Positions 20,624 through 24,929 of a stretch of DNA of 24,929 nt are shown piece by piece. The DNA is taken from positions 1 to 24,929 of the forward strand of contig RWJK01001979.1 in assembly GCA_004335835.1 (NCBI GenBank), written 5' to 3'. The first letter of the stretch is position 1; each line of letters starts with the position of its first letter. The notes beneath the pieces were generated by a model. The model did not search any database and was not told the origin of the DNA. It worked only from the letters and a program-made list of their open reading frames with translations. The translations under genes and the position numbers were made by a program. This DNA comes from Scenedesmus sp. ARA3 (Eukaryota; Chlorophyta; Chlorophyceae; Sphaeropleales; Scenedesmaceae).

Positions 20624-23600
20624 GCAGTCAAGGATTGAGGCAGCAGCAGCTGACAACATATGCATTATGAGTGCCTGCTGCATGGCACATGGTGGACATC
20701 TGTAGGCCTGATCTGGCACCTCAGGTTGCAGAGTCTGTTGCCACCCCTGCCTCTCCTGTCAACAACCCTTGCAACTCCGCAGTCAACATCCCTTGCAACC
20801 ATTCTTGATTTGGTTCCACATCCTCATCTTCTTTTGCCAGTTTTAGGAGCCTATGACCACAGACTAGTAAACAGCATGCACTGGTCAAAGCCAACCCAGC
20901 CAAACCCCATACCCCACGCGCATGGCCGGCCGTATGGTTGCTGCAGTGGTGTGGATGGCACCATGCCTGCTGCCTCGCCAGCCGCCACCCCTGTCCCCTC
21001 ACCCCTCCCTGCCACAGACCCATGCACCCACCTGCTACTTGACCAACAGCAGAACATTTGCAGATTCACCAGCCTGAGGTGACAAGTACGGGCTAATCAG
21101 GAAGCAACAGCTGTTTATAAAACAAACAAACTAAACCCCGGACCCATCTGCATGGCCGGCCGGATGGTTGCTGCAGTTTTGTGGATTGCGCCTGATACCA
21201 TGCCCGCTGCCTCACCAGCCGCCACCTCTGTCCCCTCACCCCTCCCTGCCACAGAGTTATGCACCTGCCTGCTACTTGACCAACAGCAATTTGTACGCAG
21301 TTTCTCCAGCCTCAGTGATAGTACAGGCTTATTAAGAAGCACAAGAAGGTCAAAACCAACAAACCAAAACGCCGGACGCACCTGCATGGGCGGCCGTATG
21401 GTTGCTGCAGTGGTGTGGATTGCGCCAGACACCATGCCCGCTGCCTCACCAGCCGCCACCCCTGCCCCCTCACCCCTCCCTGCCACAGACCCATGCACCT
21501 GCCTGCTGCTTGACCAACAGCAACACATTTGCAGATTCACCAGCCTGAGGTGACAAGTACAGCCTAATCAGGAAGCAACAGCTGTTCAAAACCAACAAAT
21601 TATACCCACCTGCATGGCTGGCCGGATGGTTGCTGCAGTGGTGTGGATTGCGCCAGACACCATGCCCGCTGCCTCACCAGCCGCCACCATCATCACGCCA
21701 AACATGTTCACGTCATTCGTCACTGCGTCATATGCTGCCTCAGGGGTCAGGTTCTTGCCCTTGCGCGCCTCCAGCAGCCGCTCCACGTACTTGTCAACAG
21801 CAGGGTACGTCTGCAGCAGCAGCAGCAAGCAGCAGCAGCAGGTGTCCAGCGTTGGCTGCAGTGCACATAAAAAAAGTGCTGTACAGCAGCAAACGTTTGT
21901 GTTGATGACGGAGCCGTGTGCTGCTGCTGCAGGCGCAGAGCCACGACTGCCCCAGCATGCCGCTGTGAGGCAAAACGCACGTGCTCGCCAAGCGCATCTG
22001 CAGCAACCCGCATACTATGTAGTACATGCACATCGCAACACACAATCTACGTCATATACAGTACACAATACACACCACCCCATAACCCAGTCACCCCCTA
22101 CCCTTGAGCTCCCCGTTCAGCCAACCCCACAGGGATCCACCACCCTGCAGCGGCAGTACCACATCATGTCGCACATCCCTTATCATAGACGATGCAGCTC
22201 ACGCCACCTGACGCCCCCCGGGGACCCGGGTGACGCCCAAACATCACGCTCCAAACACAACAGCCGCCCACCTTGGGGTCCACCACCTTGCAGACGCTGA
22301 TGTCAGCGCCCAGCTTCTTGGCCTCTTCATAATGCCGCTAAACAACAAACTTATGAACAAGCACAGCTGCTGCACAAAGACACCGCTGCCGCTGCTGCTG
22401 CTGCTGCTGCTGTGCCTGCTGCCAAGCAAAGACGATGCGCGTGCAAGCTGCACTAAACACATCACGCCGCACGCCAAAACAACCTTGTCCGCGCACAGGA
22501 AAAGAATATGAACAAAGCAGCAGTGCCGCACCTTGGGGTCCACCACCCTGCAGCCGCTGATGTCAGCGCCCAGCTTCTTGGCCTCAGCCGCCACAGTGGC
22601 GGGGTCGCCCAGCAGCGTGATCTTGGCTAAGCCGCGCAGCGAGACCTCGCTGGCCGCCTTGAGCACGCGCGGCTCGCTGCCCTGTGCGGTTGAACAGATG
22701 GAAGAAGAGCCAAAGAGCAACAGTGTAAGAGCACAGGGTGCGGCAGAAATTTAGCGAAAGGGAAACAGCAGACGGTTCAGCATACAGGGAAAAGAAGAAA
22801 ACTGATGTGGAGTGCAGGGCAAGCAGGCAGCAGCATGCAGTGCTGCAGCATAGGGTACAGCTGGTGGAGAGTGTGAGCACGCAGTGCTACAGCTCAATAA
22901 CATCCAGCAGCACAGCAGCAGCAGCGCCGGCAGCAGCAGCAGCCTCTCCTCTGGCAGCATGATGTGCTTTGGACTGGCCAGGCACTTGCAGCGGCAGCGG
23001 CGGCGGCAGCAGCAGCAGCAGCAGCAGCAGCCTCACCTCTGGCAGCACGATGTGCTGTGGGTTGGCCAGGCACTTGCTCTTGATGGAGTGCGCAAACATT
23101 TTGGGCGTCACGCGCCTCGCCGCAGTGATGAGCTGCTCCTCCTTCTCAATGCCAGCCACCAGGCTGTTGGCGTCCATGCAGGTGTCAAACAGGTTCTGCG
23201 TATTGCACGGCAGGAAATGAACATCGCAGCAGCGATTAGGCACCAGCTGGTGTCTGCGAGATGCAGTGGAGCAGTGTCACAGTGTTACAACGGGCGCCGC
23301 CTTGTCAAGCATATCGTGATTCAGCATGCAGATGAGCGAGTGCCACAAACCCTGCCTCTGATGCGCGCAACCTGCCCTTGGGCGCCGCCCGAACTAGAAC
23401 CCCACCCGCACTCTGCGGCCCCCCCCCCCTGCGCCCAGTCCCATTTGCATTCCTAGCCACGCACCAGGCCCGCACACGACTGCACTCCCTGCATGCAATT
23501 GCCCCCATGCACCGCACTGCAGGCCCCCGCAGCATTGCCGCACCTTGCAGTGCTGGATCTTGCGCGTGAAGGTGGGCAGCACAGCTCCCTTGATGTGACG

Positions 23601-24929
23601 TCAGCCACTAGGTACGGGTGCCGCTGCAGTGATCAAGCCTGCAGCCACACCCACATGCACCCAGCCCATGCAACCTCACCTTGCAGTGCTGGATCTTGCG
23701 TGTTGAGGTGGGCAGCACCGCCCCCGTGAGGTGGTCCAGCCGGCACAAGGTGAGGTTTGCTGACAACAGACAAGCCCTAATTGCGGCGGACGCCCAAACA
23801 GATTGCGGCCCAGCCCATGCAGCCCACATTGCAGTGCTCTGCTCACCTCCGTGCACTCCACACTAGCTACCCCTGCCCCTTGCGCACTTCACTGCCACCC
23901 ATCACAAATCCATCTCAGCCCCAAGCAACAACCACAGCCCCGGCCCCGCACCTTGCAGTGCTGGATCTTGCGTGTTGATGTAGGCAGCACTGCTCCCGTG
24001 AGGTGGTCCAGCCGGCGCACCGCATCATACATGGTGAGGTTGGTGGACAGGATGGGCAGCAGTGAGCCCTGGTAGCCCTTGGCAAGGCCCTCAAACATGC
24101 GCAGCAGCAGCGAGCTGCGCAGCAGCAGCAAACAGCAGCAGCAGTGGCAGCAAGTTGTGTGTGGTGTTGAGTCGACAGTGCAGTTTTGCAGCTGGTTCGG
24201 CCAGGCCCTCAAACATGCATAGCAGCAAGCTGAGCAGCAGCAGCAACAGCAGCATCAGCAGCACAAATCTTGCCTGGACTACCCAATAGTGAGCCCTGGT
24301 AGCCCTTGGCAAGGCCCTCAAACATATGCAGCAGCAGCAGCGAGCTGCGCAGCAGCAGGCAGCAGCAGGCACTTGCTGTACGCTAGCCGATGCGCAGGCG
24401 GTGCTGCAGTTGCGGGGGATGCAAAACTGCTGCTTGTGAAATACTGCAAGCACCTACGCCACTACCAGCACCATCGGTGGCTACAACGACGGCAGCAGCG
24501 CAATCGTCTGCAGCAGCAGTTGCTGCTGTTGCCGTACTCACTGTGCGTAGGTGCGGTTGGTTGAGCCGCCTGCATGTGTGAGCAGGATGCCTGCCACACT
24601 GGGCCCCGCAATGCTGACCTGGCGGCAGCAGCAGCAGCAGCAACAACGGGAGTCGGGTATGAGCTTGCACGACGCGTCAGCTTGTCGCAGACGCTGGGCA
24701 TGCAGCACCAACGTCAAGAAGCTGCAGCATATGGCGGATGCAGCTGGGTTGCACAAGCGTCGAAGCATCCCTCGCAACTTTGAAGCACTAACAAGCAGCC
24801 ACATTGCTCTGCCCACTCTGCTAGTCGCCAGCACTCCAGAAACAACACCACAAACCTCGCCCGACTTGGCTGGCCAGCAGCCCCAGCACGATGTCCAGCC
24901 TGTCCCTGCTGGTGACCACCAGGGGCCGC
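18351..24929 (-). CDS. pta: Phosphate acetyltransferase, partial (10 exons visible)
   Basis: Exons on the minus strand are 24929-about 24866 (partial), 24618-24542, 24114-23952, 23195-23037, 22681-22532, 21810-21610, 20531-20475, 20239-20081, 19333-19127 and 18470-18351. Apart from the first donor, which is uncertain, all junctions are phase-consistent. About 450 residues result. The N-terminal part ([65 protein letters not shown]) is the DRTGG-type regulatory region of long Pta proteins. [10 protein letters not shown] leads into the catalytic domain: [129 protein letters not shown]. It interconverts acetyl-CoA and acetyl phosphate, usually with acetate kinase in an organelle. The 5' end is outside the window. 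Only a short C-terminal tail should remain after 18351, and I could not place that last exon. Confidence 0.93.
18484..18529. repeat. (CAG)n array, about 15 units
   Basis: An uninterrupted CAG run on the plus strand, CTG on the pta sense strand, lying a few bases upstream of the acceptor of the exon that starts at 18470. It forms part of the acceptor's upstream tract. Confidence 0.9.
18564..18733. repeat. Minisatellite, GATGTGAAGGAGCCGCAATGA units
   Basis: Seven copies of a core close to TGTGAAGGAGCCGCAATGA are arranged head to tail, with periods of about 18 bases (short form) or 26-28 bases (with an ATCAT or ATTAT spacer). The two forms alternate irregularly. It lies in the intron between the pta exons starting at 19333 and 18470. 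Units are near identical, so the array is recent. Confidence 0.9.
18768..18991 (-). repeat. pta: Two upstream copies of the 5' edge of the last recognised pta exon
   Basis: The true exon starts at 18470 with [17 protein letters not shown] after an AATGCAG acceptor. A copy starting at 18813 reads [17 protein letters not shown] after GTGCAG. A more decayed copy starting at 18991 begins AAGAMAMG and then loses the frame. Both lie in the preceding intron. Confidence 0.75.
19450..19725 (-). repeat. pta: Copies of the 5' half of the pta exon beginning at 19333 (three extra; full span about 19380-19725)
   Basis: The true exon begins [19 protein letters not shown]. Upstream on the minus strand, copies begin at 19450 ([19 protein letters not shown], then VEVPLQQ), 19606 ([19 protein letters not shown], then VEGPLQY) and 19707 (only EVSDAVRRA remains). 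The first two have intact acceptors (TGTAG and CTGCAG) but no donor at the break, so splicing to them would disrupt the protein. Confidence 0.78.
19816..19984 (-). repeat. pta: Two copies of the 3' edge of the pta exon ending at 20081
   Basis: The true edge reads [14 protein letters not shown] then GTGAGTG. A copy ending at 19937 reads [14 protein letters not shown] then GTGAGTG. A third ending at 19816 keeps only GGPGPG before GTAAGTG. Each retains a usable donor. All are in the following intron. Confidence 0.7.
20029..20068. repeat. (CAG)n array downstream of a pta donor
   Basis: A run of about 13 CAG units on the plus strand with one imperfect unit, lying just after the donor of the exon ending at 20081 on the gene strand. 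Confidence 0.85.
20242..20273. repeat. (CAG)n array abutting a pta acceptor
   Basis: About ten CAG units on the plus strand. On the pta strand they read CTG repeats that end directly in the CTGCAG acceptor of the exon starting at 20239. Confidence 0.9.
20533..20628. repeat. Long (CAG)n array abutting a pta acceptor
   Basis: About 31 triplets, CAG with two CAA interruptions, on the plus strand. On the gene strand the CTG run ends directly in the acceptor of the 57-base exon starting at 20531. This is the longest array in the window. Frames translated across it (poly-Ser, Cys, Leu) are not genes. Confidence 0.95.
20880..21700 (-). repeat. pta: Four-copy ~230-base tandem repeat carrying the 3' half of a pta exon
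   Basis: The copies' GCATGG landmarks lie at 20920, 21150, 21384 and 21612, spacings of 230, 234 and 228. The copy at 21610-21700 is the end of the true exon ([18 protein letters not shown], donor GTGGGT). The copy ending at 21382 reads the same with IRPPMQ and an intact GTGCGT donor. The copy ending at 21148 keeps the reading ([12 protein letters not shown]) but its donor has become ATGGG. The farthest, near 20920-20990, has lost bases and frame. Each unit also carries about 130 bases of shared intron. Confidence 0.85.
21812..21841. repeat. CAG-rich tract abutting a pta acceptor
   Basis: Interrupted CAG repeats on the plus strand; on the gene strand the CTG-rich tract ends directly in the GCAG acceptor of the exon starting at 21810. 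Confidence 0.75.
22272..22337 (-). other. pta: Candidate 66-base cassette exon of pta, a duplicate of the preceding exon's end
   Basis: Between acceptor GTTTAG at 22338-22343 and donor AAG|GTGGGC at 22272 lie exactly 22 codons, [20 protein letters not shown] plus PK. The preceding exon ends [18 protein letters not shown] at 22532. Both ends are phase 0, so inclusion or skipping keeps the reading frame. Inclusion would put a second copy of this segment in the protein before [12 protein letters not shown]. In known Pta proteins the segment occurs once, so the skipped form is presumably the standard enzyme. Confidence 0.6.
22949..22988 (-). repeat. pta: Copy of the 3' edge of the pta exon ending at 23037
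   Basis: The minus strand encodes [13 protein letters not shown], against [13 protein letters not shown] at the true exon edge. The donor is destroyed (GAGAGG in place of GTGAGG). It lies in the following intron, next to CAG-rich sequence. Confidence 0.7.
23005..23030. repeat. (CAG)n array downstream of a pta donor
   Basis: About eight or nine CAG units on the plus strand, immediately after the donor of the exon ending at 23037 on the gene strand. Confidence 0.85.
23544..23760 (-). repeat. pta: Two copies of the 3' half of the pta exon ending at 23952
   Basis: The true edge is [22 protein letters not shown] with donor GTGCGG. A copy ending at 23680 reads [20 protein letters not shown] then K and GTGAGG, and retains an upstream N-L-T remnant. 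A copy ending at 23544 reads [13 protein letters not shown] with GTGCGG. Both donors are intact. The copies lie in the following intron. Confidence 0.8.
24196..24350 (-). repeat. pta: Two copies of the 5' half of the pta exon beginning at 24114
   Basis: The true exon begins [19 protein letters not shown] after a GCGCAG acceptor. A copy beginning at 24344 reads [19 protein letters not shown] after the same acceptor sequence and stops matching near 24288. A second beginning at 24229 keeps only [11 protein letters not shown]. All are bordered by CAG-rich tracts. Confidence 0.8.
24622..24646. repeat. CAG-rich tract by a pta acceptor
   Basis: About six CAG units on the plus strand with flanking interruptions; on the gene strand the CTG-rich tract lies directly before the CCGCCAG acceptor of the exon starting at 24618. 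Confidence 0.7.

Noticed and set aside
19661..20670. Long plus-strand frames rich in Ser, Gln or Cys
   Set aside because: Products of CAG arrays and of the reverse side of pta exons; not genes.

Overview
The window is eukaryotic nuclear DNA, most likely from a chlorophycean green alga. Real proteins appear only after splicing: exons are bounded by clean AG|GT junctions with matching phases. Introns are a few hundred bases and rich in CAG/CTG triplets. TGTAA, the chlorophyte polyadenylation signal, clusters at plausible gene ends. One gene is an algal-type phosphate acetyltransferase. No tRNA, rRNA, CRISPR array or recognisable transposon was seen.

Layout: (1) 1466-3172 (+), a type II membrane GT-A-fold glycosyltransferase of CAP59/GT69 type, three exons. 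(2) 4751-8844 (-), a six-exon gene whose product fuses a WecD/RffC-like N-acetyltransferase to a WecE/RffA-like PLP sugar aminotransferase. In E. coli these are the adjacent genes wecD-wecE, which make dTDP-Fuc4NAc. (3) 9146-10748 (+), a nucleotide-sugar transporter of the NST/TPT family, divergent from the fusion gene. (4) 13158-15070 (-), a predicted Golgi-anchored FkbM-like methyltransferase, three exons. (5) 18351-24929 (-), the C-terminal two thirds of phosphate acetyltransferase (Pta), ten exons, running off the right edge.

Genes 1-4 could work together: a cytosolic enzyme makes an N-acetylated amino-deoxy-sugar nucleotide, the transporter carries it into the Golgi, and a glycosyltransferase and a methyltransferase act there on a surface glycan. 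The first link (fusion gene next to transporter) is the strongest; the rest is proximity only. Pta is unrelated central metabolism (acetyl-CoA to acetyl phosphate).

The second striking feature is structural. Almost every pta exon has diverged partial copies of its own edge, including the splice site, lying in the neighbouring intron. There are two to five copies per edge, and one case is a complete in-frame cassette exon. The methyltransferase gene shows the same habit, including tandem copies of its last codons and stop in the 3' UTR. I saw no such copies in the fusion gene, the transporter or the glycosyltransferase.
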